From JACCZX01 sp963729165 (GTDB lineage: Bacteria > Pseudomonadota > Gammaproteobacteria > Burkholderiales > Burkholderiaceae_F): a stretch of DNA of 64,000 nucleotides. Positions 47,985 to 57,188 of the stretch are shown here, piece by piece (position 1 is the first letter of the stretch; every line of letters begins with the position of its first letter). Location of the stretch: NCBI GenBank assembly GCA_963729165.1, contig CAVSMM010000008.1, positions 69,835 to 133,834 of the forward strand, given 5' to 3'. Both the position numbers and the translations under genes were made by a program. The notes under the pieces are model-generated. The model ran no database searches, had not been told where the DNA came from, and worked only from the letters and a program-made list of their open reading frames with translations.

Positions 47985-50832
47985 CTACGAACAATGCCCG
48001 GTGAAGCCGCACGCAGTGCAGAACTCGCAGCCGTCGCGCTTGATCATTGCGGCCGCACTACAACTCGGGCACACCTTGCCCTTGATCGGTGCGCTATCGT
48101 GATCGATCAGCTTCGTTGCGTTCGGTAGCGCGAGAATTCCGGCCGACTGAATCGCGCGGCCTTCGTCGTCGAGGATGCCGAGCACTTTGTAGCGATGCAG
48201 CAGCAGCGTCGCGATGTAAGCGACGGTGCTCGGGTATTGCGTCGACCGCTCCGCTCCTGGCATCGGCGCCCAGAACTCGCCGTTTTGCTCGCCGAAGTTC
48301 AGAAGCTTCTTCAGCTTGAGGCCTATCCAGTTCGCGTCGACGACGCGCATGTCGAGCGAGATCAGCTTGCACAGGCCATCGAGCACCTTCGGATACTCGC
48401 CGGCAAGCCAGATCGAATACGGGCGCCGGCTGCCATCGGGCAGATGCAGCTCTTTCACGCCGAGCACGAAGTCGTCGCCTGTATTGGCGTTGGAAATGTC
48501 GACCGTCCAGCTCATCGTGCCGAGCGGGCCGGCCTTCGGTTCCTTCTTCGAGAACAATGCGTTCAGCATCGGGGTCGGGTGCTGATCGAGATCGTCGAAC
48601 ACGCCGAGCTGTTCGCAGCGCAGGCTGACGATGTTGGCGAATGCAGAGACCACACCGCTTTGCCATTGACGCTCGCCGTCGGGCGGCATCGGAATCGAAA
48701 AGCCCTGTTCGTCGCGCGCGCGGGCGAGCGCGTCGAGTTTCATCTTCAGCCACGCCCGATCTTCGCTGCGCATGTCCATCGACAACGCTTTCGCAATCGC
48801 GCCGAGGCCGCGCGGCTGCTCGGCACCGTTGACCCAGACTTCGAACGGCACCGGCGGCTCGCCAACCTGGCCGATAAAGATCGCGAACGATTCCTTGCGC
48901 TCCGGAATCTCGACCATGTAGGTCCACGCGAGATTGCCGCCGGCGAGGTCGGGACGACCCGGCCACTTCAGACTCTCAAGTGCAGGTTCGGGCGTCGAGT
49001 CGAGCCGCACGCGACGATCGGGATCGTCCTTCAGGTCCTGCGGCTCACGTGCTCGCGAATCCTTTGGCACCTCGAGCACCGAGCCGATCACGTTGTTCGG
49101 CCGGTATGTCGTGATGCCTTTCAATCCGGCGTGCCACGCTTCCAGGTACAGACTCTTGAACTCCTCGAACGGATAGTCTTCCGGCACATTGACCGTCTTG
49201 CTGATCGCGGCGTCGATGTACGGTTGTACGGTCGCGCTCATCCGCATATGGTCGAGCGCGGACATCTGCATCGCGCTGACGAACGCGTCAGGAAGGTCGT
49301 GTGGCGTCACCGCCCATATGGCGGTACAGCCTGTACGCATAGTCCTCGACCGCGTACTCCTGCTTTGTGCCGTCCGGCATCCGTTTCTTGCGAACGTACG
49401 TCCACGAAAACGTCGGTTCGATGCCGCCAGAGGCGTTGCTTGCGAAGGCCAGTGAAATGGTGCCGGTCGGTGCGATCGATAGCAGGTGGGAGTTGCGAAT
49501 GCCAAGCGTGCGAATCTCGCTCTTCAACTGCTCCGGCAAGCGTGAAGCGCAGTGAGGTGTCGCGAGAAACTTGTCCGCATCGAACAGGGGGAACGTGCCT
49601 TTCTCCTGCGCAAGTTCCGCCGACGCTTCGTAGGCTGCATCGCGCATCGTGCGCGCGATGTCCGCAGCCATGCTGCGTCCCGCGTCGTTGTCGTAGCGCA
49701 GGCCGAGCATCGTCAGTGCGTTGCCGAGTCCGGTGAAGCCGAGCCCGATGCGCCGCTTGTTCGCGGCTTCGTCCGCTTGTTCCTGCAGCGGCCACAACGT
49801 CGCATCGAGCACGTTGTCGAGCGCGCGTATCGAGACTTGCGCAACGTCCCGAAACTTGTCGAAATCGAACGACGCCTGTTCGCCGAACGGATCGTTAACG
49901 AACTTCGTCAGATTGATCGAACCCAGGCAGCAGCAACCGTATGGCGGCAGAAATTGTTCCCCGCAGGGATTGCTAGCAGCGATTGCTTCGCAGTACGACA
50001 GATTGTTATCTTGATTGACGCGATCGATGAACATCACGCCCGGCTCGGCGTGGTTGTAGGTCGACCGCATGATCTGATCGAACAGCTCGCGCGCGTTCGC
50101 TTTGCGATACATCCACGTGGCGTCCTGGCGCTGATAGCTGCTGGAAGTATCGAACGGCTCAGCTGCGTGCCAAAGCTCGATTTCGCCGTCGCTCTCCACG
50201 GCGCGCATGAACGCATCGGTCACCGCCACCGACATGTTGAAGTTGGCCAGCGACCCGTCACGTTTGGCGTTGATGAATTCTTCGATGTCGGGATGATCAC
50301 AGCGCAGCACGCCCATCTGCGCGCCGCGCCGCGCGCCGGCCGACTCGAGCGTCTCGCAGCTCTTGTCGAACACGCGCATGTACGAGATTGGCCCGCTTGC
50401 GCGCGAATGCGTGCCGTGCACGCGGGCGCTCTTCGGGCGGATCGGCGAGAAGTCGTAACCGACGCCGCCGCCGCGCCGCATCGTTTCTGCAGCCTGGTTC
50501 AGCGCGAGATAGATCGACGGCACGCCGCCATCGACACCGCTGATCGCGTCGCCCACCGGTTGCACGAAGCAATTGATCAGTGTTGCGGCGATGCCGGTGC
50601 CGGCTGCAGAGTTGACGCGGCCGCCGGGAATGAAGCCATCGACCATCGCCTCGTAGAAGCGCTGCTCCCACGTATGACGCAACTCGGGTTTTTCGACCTG
50701 CGCAAGGCCGCGCGCAACGCGGCGCCGCACTTCGTCGACCGTCCGCTCGTCACCCTTGGCGTACTTTTCAAGCAGAACGTCGATTGAAATGGGCTGCTCG
50801 TCGAGCAGCAGCTGGGCCTTATCAAGCTTCAT
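47985..50832 (-). CDS. nrdJ: Adenosylcobalamin-dependent ribonucleotide reductase, class II (one frameshift)
   Basis: ATG 50832 (MKLDKAQLLLDEQPISIDVL) preceded by CGGAGGC. About 949 residues. Reductase motifs: GIAATLINCFVQPVGDAISG with the active-site cysteine, the N-x-C-x-E radical site in IAASNPCGEQFLPPYGCCCL, and the substrate loop SIAPTGTISLAF. The C-terminal half has further family blocks and ends in a CxxC-rich tail (VCPSCSAAAMI, CEFCTACGFTGHCS) that fits a redox/zinc site. It reduces ribonucleotides using B12, independent of oxygen. The frame breaks at about 49307, joining YRHMGG to TPHDLPDAFVSAMQ. No cobalamin riboswitch was seen upstream. Confidence 0.92.
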
Positions 50833-50920
50833 GAAATTTGCTGCCTCCGCTAAGGCCAAATTTTCTCACAATGCCGGACCTATAAACTCGCTTCTGGTCA
50901 TAACGACACGAAAGTTTTTA
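50833..50920. promoter_or_regulatory. Divergent nrdJ / cysB-like intergenic region
   Basis: 88 bases between two divergent starts, containing the ribosome-binding sites and presumably overlapping promoters. No repeat matching a LysR-type T-N11-A box was picked with confidence. Confidence 0.3.
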
Positions 50921-51850
50921 GTGAACTTGCAGCAGTTTCGTTTCCTGCGCGAAGCGGCGCGCCACAAGTTCAGCCTGACCGAGGCGGCGCGCGCATTGCA
51001 CACGTCGCAACCCGGTATATCCAAAGCGATTATCGATCTGGAAGCCGAGCTGGGCGTGCCGATCTTTGCGCGCCACGGCAAGCGCGTGAAGGGGCTGACC
51101 GCTCCCGGCCAGATGGTGCTCGACGCGGCAGAGCGCATCATGCAGGACGTCGATAACCTGAAAAAGCTGGCGCGCGACTATGCCGGCAGCCCCGAGGGAA
51201 CGCTGCGTGTCGCGACCACGCATACGCAGGCGCGTTACGTGTTGCCGACGGTCGTGCAGGCATTCGCCGAGAAGTATCCGCAAGTCAGGCTCAAGCTGCT
51301 GCAGGCCAATCCGCCGCAGATTGCATCGATGCTGATTCACGGTCAGGCCGACATAGGCGTGGCGACCGAATCGCTCGCTGATCACCAGGGCCTGCTGTCG
51401 ATCCCGGTGTATGACTGGCAGCACGTGGCAATCATCCAGCCTCGGCATGCGCTTGCGAAGTTTGCAACCACCCCCGGCAAGCTCACGTTGAAGGATCTCG
51501 CCCGCCATCCACTGATCACCTACGAGCAGCAGTTCGCGGGCCGCGCGAAGATCGACGCCGCGTTTGAAGCTGCCGGCATTGCGCCGTCCATCGTGCTCGA
51601 AGCGATCGACGCCGACGTGATCAAGACTTACGTGCAGATCGGCATGGGAGTGGGCATCGTCGCGGGCGTCGCGGCAGACTCGCAGCGCGACGGGTTGGTT
51701 GTTCTGCCGCTGGGACATCTGTTCGGTCGCAACGTCACGCGGCTTGCGGTGAAGGAGGGCGCCTACTTGCGCGGCTTTGTTTACTCGTTCATCGAAACGC
51801 TGGTGCCCGGATGGGACAAGCGCCGCATCGAGGAAGCGTTCAAGGCGTAG
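50921..51850 (+). CDS. LysR-family regulator, CysB-like
   Basis: GTG 50921 gives 309 residues starting with a winged helix-turn-helix: LQQFRFLREAARHKFSLTEA, ARALHTSQPGISKAIIDLEA, ELGVPIFARHGKRVKGLT. The effector domain follows (GTLRVATTHTQARYVLPTVV, GQADIGVATESL, RHPLITYEQQFAGRAKIDAA). The HTH with TSQPGISKAI, the THTQARYVLP block and the length match CysB/Cbl. CysB controls sulfur assimilation in response to O-acetylserine; the target here is not proven. It is divergent from nrdJ, with which it has no known functional link. Confidence 0.87.
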   Translation: MNLQQFRFLREAARHKFSLTEAARALHTSQPGISKAIIDLEAELGVPIFARHGKRVKGLTAPGQMVLDAAERIMQDVDNLKKLARDYAGSPEGTLRVATTHTQARYVLPTVVQAFAEKYPQVRLKLLQANPPQIASMLIHGQADIGVATESLADHQGLLSIPVYDWQHVAIIQPRHALAKFATTPGKLTLKDLARHPLITYEQQFAGRAKIDAAFEAAGIAPSIVLEAIDADVIKTYVQIGMGVGIVAGVAADSQRDGLVVLPLGHLFGRNVTRLAVKEGAYLRGFVYSFIETLVPGWDKRRIEEAFKA

Positions 51851-51892
51851 TGCGGCGTCGCTAAACTGCCCGCATTGACGCTGGAGGTTTCT

Positions 51893-52465
51893 ATGTCAAC
51901 TGTTTCCTCGCCTGTTCCGGAAGCCGCGCCTATCAATGGCCTGCACCACTTTGCGTACCGCTGCAAGGACGCCGAAGAGACTCGGCACTTCTACGAAGAT
52001 ATCCTCGGGTTGCCGCTGTATCACATCATCCAAAGTGATGTCGTGCCGTCTACTGGCGAGTATTGCCCGTACACGCACATTTTCTTTCGCATGACCGACG
52101 GCTCATGCATCGCGTTCTTCGATCTGGGCGACGACGTCGCTGCGGAGAAGTCGCCCAATACGCCGGAGTGGGTCAATCACATTGCGCTGCGGGTCGACAG
52201 TGTCGAAGAACTGGCGCGCTTGAAGGCACGGCTCGAAGCGCACGGCATCGAAGTGCTCGGCGTCACCGACCACCATATTTTCCAGTCGATCTACTTTTTC
52301 GATCCGAACGGTATTCGTCTCGAACTGACCGCGCAGCTCGCCTCTGAAATGCAGATGCAGGAAGAAGGCAAGACAGCGCGCGCACGTCTTGATGAATGGA
52401 CGCAGCGGAAAAGCCAGTGGCGGCGCGAACGTGCAGAAGCGCGCGCTGCAAGCGCTCATCGTTGA
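51893..52465 (+). CDS. VOC family protein
   Basis: ATG 51893 after GGAGGTTTCT; 190 residues. GLHHFAYRCKDAEETRHFYE opens the VOC fold; WVNHIALRVDSVEELARL and FDPNGIRLELTAQL supply further family blocks, with histidines and a glutamate in metal-ligand positions. A charged helical tail of about 50 residues (QEEGKTARARLDEWTQRKSQ) follows. Probably a lyase or dioxygenase of unknown substrate. Its stop overlaps the next start (TGATG), so it is translationally coupled to the ketopantoate reductase-like gene. Confidence 0.83.
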   Translation: MSTVSSPVPEAAPINGLHHFAYRCKDAEETRHFYEDILGLPLYHIIQSDVVPSTGEYCPYTHIFFRMTDGSCIAFFDLGDDVAAEKSPNTPEWVNHIALRVDSVEELARLKARLEAHGIEVLGVTDHHIFQSIYFFDPNGIRLELTAQLASEMQMQEEGKTARARLDEWTQRKSQWRRERAEARAASAHR

Positions 52466-53454
52466 TGCGTGTTGCGGTCGTCGGCGCCGGATCGATCGGC
52501 GCCGTACTGGGTGCGAAGCTCGCTGCTACGGGCCATGAGGTCACGCTGATTGCGCGCGGCGTGCACCTTGCGGCGATTCGCGCGCATGGATTGACGCTGG
52601 TTGATCATGTTGGCACGCACTCGGGCAATTACCGCCTGGCCGCAGGCGATGATCCCACTGCGTTCAATGCGCAGGATCTGCTCATCATCGGTTTAAAGGC
52701 GCACGCAATCGGCGCGATGCTGCCGCGGTTGCGAACGCTGATCTCGGAGCAGACCGTTGTTGTTCCGGCGATCAACGGCTTGCCGTGGTGGTACTTCCAT
52801 GGCGTAGGCGGAGCGCTCGAAGGCACGACGCTGCGCTCGCTCGATCCGGATGGTTCGATGTTCGCCGCTCTGCCGCCGCGTCACATCATCGGCTGCGTCG
52901 TTCACATTGCGGCCGAGGTGCGCGCGCCGGGCGAAGTGCATCACACCAACGGCACGAGAATCATTCTCGGTGAGCCCGCTGGCGAACACATTACCGAACG
53001 TTTGCAGCGCGTGTGTGCTGCGCTCGACCAGGCGGACTTCGAAGCGATCCGCTCGACCGACATCCGGCTCGACGTATGGACCAAGCTGGTCGGCAACCTG
53101 TCCTTCAATCCGATCGCCGCTCTGACCGGTTATCTGATGAGCGAGATCGTCGCCGATGAGGACGTGCTCGACGTCATCCGCGCGATGATGCGGGAAGGCA
53201 TGCAGGTTTCAGAGCACTACGGCGTGCGAATTCCAATGACAATCGAGCAGCGCATCGATCTGGCGCGCCAACTGGGTGCGGCAAAGATCTCGATGCTGCA
53301 GGACCTGGAACAGCGGCGGAGGCTCGAGCTCGACGCAATCGTCGGCAGCGTGATCGAGCTGGCCGAGCGCGCTTCGATTGCCGTTCCGACGATTCGCCAT
53401 GTGCACGCGCTGACGCAGGCGCGAGTACGCGCGCTCGGTATCAACGGCGCATAG
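52465..53454 (+). CDS. Ketopantoate reductase-like protein (PanE/ApbA family)
   Basis: ATG 52465, 329 residues. The NADPH motif VAVVGAGSIGAVLGAKLAAT, IIGLKAHAIGAMLP, and the C-terminal catalytic region (DVWTKLVGNLSFNPIAALTG with its lysine and asparagine) are present. The family reduces 2-dehydropantoate to pantoate in CoA biosynthesis, but many paralogues act on other 2-oxoacids, and the coupling to a VOC protein hints at the latter. Not given a gene symbol for that reason. Confidence 0.85.
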   Translation: MRVAVVGAGSIGAVLGAKLAATGHEVTLIARGVHLAAIRAHGLTLVDHVGTHSGNYRLAAGDDPTAFNAQDLLIIGLKAHAIGAMLPRLRTLISEQTVVVPAINGLPWWYFHGVGGALEGTTLRSLDPDGSMFAALPPRHIIGCVVHIAAEVRAPGEVHHTNGTRIILGEPAGEHITERLQRVCAALDQADFEAIRSTDIRLDVWTKLVGNLSFNPIAALTGYLMSEIVADEDVLDVIRAMMREGMQVSEHYGVRIPMTIEQRIDLARQLGAAKISMLQDLEQRRRLELDAIVGSVIELAERASIAVPTIRHVHALTQARVRALGINGA

Positions 53455-53458
53455 CGGG

Positions 53459-54307
53459 CTAAGCGCGCCGGACCAATTCAAGTGTGGCGTCGAACAGCGG
53501 CGAGCCCGGGTTCGCCATCTCGTCGCATACGGTCAAATGATTGGCGTGCGGCAATTCCAAATGCCGCACGAAATTGTTCGGCCATGCTGCGCCAAACTCC
53601 AGCGATTGACGTTTGAACTCACTCGATTCCAGCGCGCCGACGGCTGTGATCAGCGGAGCGCTGGTTGCGCTCGGCATCTTTATCGGCGACAGCGTCTGCG
53701 CGCGCCTGAGATCAAGCTTGAGGTCAACATTGACAAAGGGTGCGTGGACCAGTGGCCGCAAGTCGAACAGACCGCTGATTGCCAATCCGGCCTTGACGAG
53801 TCCGCTCGGCAAGGTCGAGTCCAACTGCTGCCAGAGAGCCGCCATCATCATCGCCGTCAGGTGACCACCCGCCGAGTGGCCCGCGACGACAATGCGGTCA
53901 GGATTGAATCGCAGCTTCTGCGCATTGCGATATAGCCAGCCGAGCGCTTTCAACTGCTGGCGAACGATATCTTCAATCGGCGTCTGCGGCGCCAATCCGT
54001 AGTTGGTCAAAGCGACCGCGATTCCATGCTGCAACAACGGCGGCGCGATCCATGAAAAGTCGGACTTGTCGAGCGAGCGCCAGTAACCACCGTGAATGAA
54101 AACCAGCAGCGGCGCGTTGCTGTCGTGCGCATGAAAAAGATCGAGCCGCTCGACTTTCATCGAGCCGTATTGAAGATCGATCTCGCATGCGCGCATCCTG
54201 CGCGCCGCGGCGCCCTGTTCGGCCCAGCGCGCAAAGATTTGCGCGTGGTCGCGAATCGAGGCGCGCGAGTTGTATTCGCGTTCGAGGAAGGCGGTCTCCG
54301 AAGTCAT
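53459..54307 (-). CDS. Alpha/beta hydrolase, kynurenine formamidase-like
   Basis: ATG 54307 (a TTG nine bases upstream is the alternative), 282 residues. The oxyanion motif is VFIHGGYWRSLDKSDFSWIA, the nucleophile elbow VVAGHSAGGHLTAMMMAAL, and a late histidine lies in LPHANHLTVCDEM. The HGGYW-x-xxDK and GHSAGGHL combination is typical of arylformamidase/carboxylesterase-type proteins. Cytosolic. Substrate not known; no tryptophan-degradation genes are adjacent. Confidence 0.84.
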   Translation of the reverse strand: MTSETAFLEREYNSRASIRDHAQIFARWAEQGAAARRMRACEIDLQYGSMKVERLDLFHAHDSNAPLLVFIHGGYWRSLDKSDFSWIAPPLLQHGIAVALTNYGLAPQTPIEDIVRQQLKALGWLYRNAQKLRFNPDRIVVAGHSAGGHLTAMMMAALWQQLDSTLPSGLVKAGLAISGLFDLRPLVHAPFVNVDLKLDLRRAQTLSPIKMPSATSAPLITAVGALESSEFKRQSLEFGAAWPNNFVRHLELPHANHLTVCDEMANPGSPLFDATLELVRRA

Positions 54308-54371
54308 GCGCGGCAAGTCTAGCGGTGCCGCCGCTTGGACAAGCGTTTGTGACGCGGTATAACATTCGCTC

Positions 54372-54402
54372 TCGACGCCGATTTGATGGCGTCGACGTTT
54401 TT
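54372..54402 (+). promoter_or_regulatory. Hairpin with T-run directly before tRNA-Ala
   Basis: TCGACGCC (54372-54379) and GGCGTCGA (54388-54395) form an 8-base stem with an 8-base loop, followed by CGTTTTT that ends at the first base of the tRNA. It resembles an intrinsic terminator or a processing element in the tRNA leader. Confidence 0.45.
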
Positions 54403-54478
54403 GGGGAAGTAGCTCAGCTGGGAGAGCGCTGCGTTCGCAATGCAGAGGTCGGGAGTTCGATCCTCCTCTTCTCCACCA
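54403..54478 (+). tRNA. tRNA-Ala (anticodon CGC)
   Basis: 76 bases folding as a standard cloverleaf: acceptor GGGGAAG with CTTCTCC, D arm GCTCAGCTGGGAGAGC, anticodon stem CTGCG/TGCAG with loop TTCGCAA (anticodon CGC, alanine), variable loop AGGTC, T arm GGGAGTTCGATCCTCC, and an encoded ACCA 3' end. It decodes GCG. Confidence 0.95.
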
Positions 54479-54522
54479 TCACAAGCCTGCGTTACCAAGC
54501 CGTAACGTGCCGAATCTGGGCT

Positions 54523-55848
54523 TCAGTTCTGGATCGCGTCGATGGCCTCGATGACATGGCGCACCGCCTCCCTCTCGCCCTGGGTGAGGTGCGGGTTCCA
54601 GCAATCCATCAACAGGATCAAGCGCGGCTGGTCCGAACGGTTCCACGCCTCGTGTTCATAGGTGTCGTCGAAGAGGATCGGTTCGCCCTCGCGCCACCGG
54701 TGCTCGACCCCGCCCACGTTGAGCGCGCAGTCGGGCGGAACGACGAGTGGCAGGTGGAACACGAGCCGTGTGTTCGTCACGCCGTAGTGAGGCAGGATCG
54801 ATGACTGCGGGCGGATCAGCGAGAAGCAGATTTCCGGCGCCTGGCGTGGCACCCGGCACAGCTCGATCGACTCGAGCAGCGCGCTGGTGCGCGGGCAGCG
54901 CTCGTGGTTGGCGTCGTAGCGGACACCGTGGTTGTAGAAGAAGAACGCGTCCCAGGCTGGGTTCGCTGCCGCGCCGCCAATCTGCTCCGGTGCCCTCTGG
55001 CCCGGCTTGAGGCCGAGGAAGCTGACGAAGTCGCGATCCTCGCGCAGCAGTTCTATGGCTTCGTCGCGGATGTCCTGCCACGCGTCGCGCAGCGTCGCCG
55101 CCCATGGTTGCAGCATCGGGTCGTGGTAGGGCCCCGGCGGCAGATCGGGGAACCAGAAGAACTTCGGACGCTGGCGCGCGTCGGGCGGGCGCGCGTCCCA
55201 TTCACGGAGATAGCCGGTCAGCGCGCGTTCGAAGCGGCGGAGCGAGTCCGCACCGTGTCGTTCGCGAACTTCAGCGAATGCCGCGAACAGCCGCTCGCGC
55301 TTATCGCGCCGGTAGGCTTCGATGCTGTGGTGCACAGCGTGCTGCCACTCGGGCTCGGTCGTCTCCGGGCTGATCCAGCGACCCTGGGCGTTCGCTTCGG
55401 CGAAGAGGCGGTTGCGAGCCCGCAATGCCGCGTGCGTATCGCCCAGCACGTCGCAAACCTCGCCGAGCATCAACCATGCTTCCAGGAAGCGTTGCTGGCG
55501 AAGTAGTACAGCTTCGAGCGCGGCACGCGCTGCCGCCGCGTCGCCACGGGCAAACTGCAGCCGTGCGACCGCGAAGCCCAGTTTGCCGTCGGAGTCATCG
55601 GCCTGCGGGGTGCGCAGCAATTGCAGGGCACCATCGAGGTCCCCGCGCTCGACCATGTAGTTGGCGACCGCCAACCGTGCCGGCGTGCAGTCGCGGTGCT
55701 CGGCGAGCAGGCTGCGCAGCAGCATCTCAGCATGCAGCACCTCGCCGCGCATTGCATGCTCTTTGGCGCGCCCCAATCGTGGATCGCTCGCCCAAGCTGC
55801 CTGCCGGTTGGTCGAGTCCGTATTCGCCTCTATATGTTGATTGAGCAT
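54523..55848 (-). CDS. TPR-aspartyl/asparaginyl beta-hydroxylase family protein
   Basis: Start taken as ATG 55848 (MLNQHIEANTDSTNRQAAWA), 441 residues. The N-terminal half is a TPR-like helical repeat region (residues about 25-170: AEMLLRSLLAEHRDCTPARL, LDGALQLLRTPQADD). The C-terminal half is the Asp/Asn beta-hydroxylase domain, a 2-oxoglutarate/Fe(II) oxygenase with metal histidines in SSILPHYGVTNTRLVFHLPL and DDTYEHEAWNRS. In bacteria such TPR-hydroxylases act on unknown partners. There is no signal peptide, and the tRNA-Ala gene lies just downstream on the opposite strand. Confidence 0.85.
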   Translation of the reverse strand: MLNQHIEANTDSTNRQAAWASDPRLGRAKEHAMRGEVLHAEMLLRSLLAEHRDCTPARLAVANYMVERGDLDGALQLLRTPQADDSDGKLGFAVARLQFARGDAAAARAALEAVLLRQQRFLEAWLMLGEVCDVLGDTHAALRARNRLFAEANAQGRWISPETTEPEWQHAVHHSIEAYRRDKRERLFAAFAEVRERHGADSLRRFERALTGYLREWDARPPDARQRPKFFWFPDLPPGPYHDPMLQPWAATLRDAWQDIRDEAIELLREDRDFVSFLGLKPGQRAPEQIGGAAANPAWDAFFFYNHGVRYDANHERCPRTSALLESIELCRVPRQAPEICFSLIRPQSSILPHYGVTNTRLVFHLPLVVPPDCALNVGGVEHRWREGEPILFDDTYEHEAWNRSDQPRLILLMDCWNPHLTQGEREAVRHVIEAIDAIQN

Positions 55849-55871
55849 CGTTCCCCGCGCTCGCACTTTGC

Positions 55872-55940
55872 TTAGCGATACACCAGCACGGGTATCTTGC
55901 TGTGCGTCAGAAGCTTCTGCGTCTCGCTGCCGAGCTTCAC
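55872..55940 (-). pseudogene. C-terminal remnant of a universal stress protein (UspA)
   Basis: Only the last 22 residues remain: KLGSETQKLLTHSKIPVLVY then R-stop, the hallmark C-terminus of Usp proteins. No start or N-terminal part survives; the reading ends at a TAA at 55941-55943 immediately upstream. It abuts the stop of the methyltransferase gene, so it appears to be a deletion scar. Confidence 0.7.
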
Positions 55941-56569
55941 TTAGTTGCAGCCATCGCAGCCGCGTATGACGGAGTGCCAGGCGCGGGAATAGTCCAGAAG
56001 TAAACGGCGCGTCCGCCCACATCTAGCGTCTGCTCTGGCTTCCACGTGCCCATCTGAAACGCGTGCGACACGATGCGCGTACCCGGCTTCAGGTCTTTCA
56101 GTAGTTTGGGCAGTAACCTGACGTTGAGTTCTGGCAACAGGTACATCGTCACCACCGTAGCATCGCGGAAGTCGGATTCAAAGACGTCGCCCTGAACGAT
56201 GCGTGTCTTGGTCAGTTTTTCTGCCTGCACGTAACACTGTGCGAGCTTGGCCATGTCGGGGTTGTATTCGATGCCGATTGAGGTGGCGCCCAGCTTGCCC
56301 GCCGCGATCGCGATCTTGCCGTCGCCTGCGCCCAAGTCATAAACGATGTCTTTAGGCGTGACCTTGGCGACTTGCAGCATGCGTTGCACGACCTCATCCG
56401 GCGTCGGCACCCAGACGACATCCTTACCTTCTTGACCCACCTGCGGCTTGTAGGCTCGATCGCAAGTGGCGCGCTCTTCTGCAACGACCTGGGCAGAGAC
56501 GTTGCCGAGGGCCAAGGCGAACAGCCCGCCTATCGCAACTATTTTGATGCTTCGATTGAAAAGTGACAT
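55937..56569 (-). CDS. Exported SAM-dependent methyltransferase (DOT1-like fold)
   Basis: ATG 56569 (MSLFNRSIKIVAIGGLFALA) gives 210 residues with a signal peptide (to about residue 26, ALALGNVSAQ); other in-frame starts at 56611 and 56659 would lengthen it. The mature part has WVPTPDEVVQRMLQVAKVTP and the SAM motif DIVYDLGAGDGKIAIAAGKL, then SIGIEYNPDMAKLAQC and VVTMYLLPELNVRLLPKL. Methyltransferases of this type with signal peptides recur in proteobacteria. How they get SAM outside the cytoplasm is unclear. Function unknown. Confidence 0.77.
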   Translation of the reverse strand: MSLFNRSIKIVAIGGLFALALGNVSAQVVAEERATCDRAYKPQVGQEGKDVVWVPTPDEVVQRMLQVAKVTPKDIVYDLGAGDGKIAIAAGKLGATSIGIEYNPDMAKLAQCYVQAEKLTKTRIVQGDVFESDFRDATVVTMYLLPELNVRLLPKLLKDLKPGTRIVSHAFQMGTWKPEQTLDVGGRAVYFWTIPAPGTPSYAAAMAATK

Positions 56570-56694
56570 GCCGTTCGATTCTCCGTTGGTGAATGAATGT
56601 GGTCGTTTCATGTCAAGCCGTGACGTACGAAAGGTACGCGTCTTACCGGCATGAGACACAGCGTTGCAATCGCTGACAGCATAACGTCACCACT

Positions 56695-56960
56695 TCACCG
56701 AACGCGCGTGCACGTACCGCCCCGCAATCCGATGGAATTATTGATGATGAACAGCACGCCAAAGTAGATAGGATCGATACCGGCGGCTTTGACGATCGGC
56801 ATCAGTATCGGAGTCAGAACAATATCGTCGGCGTCATGTCCATCGCCGTTCCGACGACAACGACCAGGATGATGTTGGTGGCGTAGACGTGGTTGGTGGC
56901 GCTCAGAAACTTTGAACTTCGAAAAATTTGTTCGAAAGGATGACCGAGTACGGATTCTCT
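56695..56960 (-). pseudogene. TRAP transporter large permease (DctM) fragment
   Basis: The minus strand reads ATNHVYATNIILVVVVGTAM then DMTPTILF, and after a frameshift near 56820 LTPILMPIVKAAGIDPIYFG and VLFIINNSIGL, then diverges to a TGA at 56695-56697. The GTAMDMTPTIL...LTPILMP...FGVLFIINNSIGL sequence is the conserved C-terminal half of DctM. Both ends and the frame are lost. It is separate from the intact-looking dctM at 61104-62404. Confidence 0.7.
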
Positions 56961-56969
56961 TGACCGTCG

Positions 56970-57188
56970 ACCGCCTGACCTACGGCACACCGAAGTGGCG
57001 GCCATGGGTGCTCGACGAGTTGTCGCGCGGCTGCTGGTGCGCTCGGCGATCGAGGCGGGCATCAACTTTTGCGACACCGCCGACATGTACGCCGGCGGCG
57101 CTTCGGAGGAGCTGCCCGGTAAGTTCGTGCGCGAGTTCTGTCATCGCGACGAAGTGGTGGTCGAAACCAAGGTGCGCGATCCGGTCGA
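56970..57188 (+). pseudogene. Aldo/keto reductase internal fragment
   Basis: The plus strand reads LTYGTPKWRPWVLDE, then after a frameshift near 57025 LLVRSAIEAGINFCDTADMY and AGGASEELPGKFVREFCHRD, then EVVVETKV, where similarity stops. The AIEAGINFCDTADMY block carries the catalytic tyrosine (DTADMY) of the AKR superfamily. No start, and the C-terminal two thirds is missing. The right end coincides with the 3' end of aroD on the other strand. Confidence 0.72.

Noticed and set aside
48195..50787. Two plus-strand open frames of about 410 and 510 codons opposite nrdJ
   Set aside because: They mirror the codon structure of nrdJ, which has strong catalytic motifs on the other strand.
50833..50920. 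Cobalamin riboswitch upstream of nrdJ
   Set aside because: Only 88 bases separate nrdJ from the divergent regulator and no B12-box-like sequence was seen; a full riboswitch would need about 200 bases.
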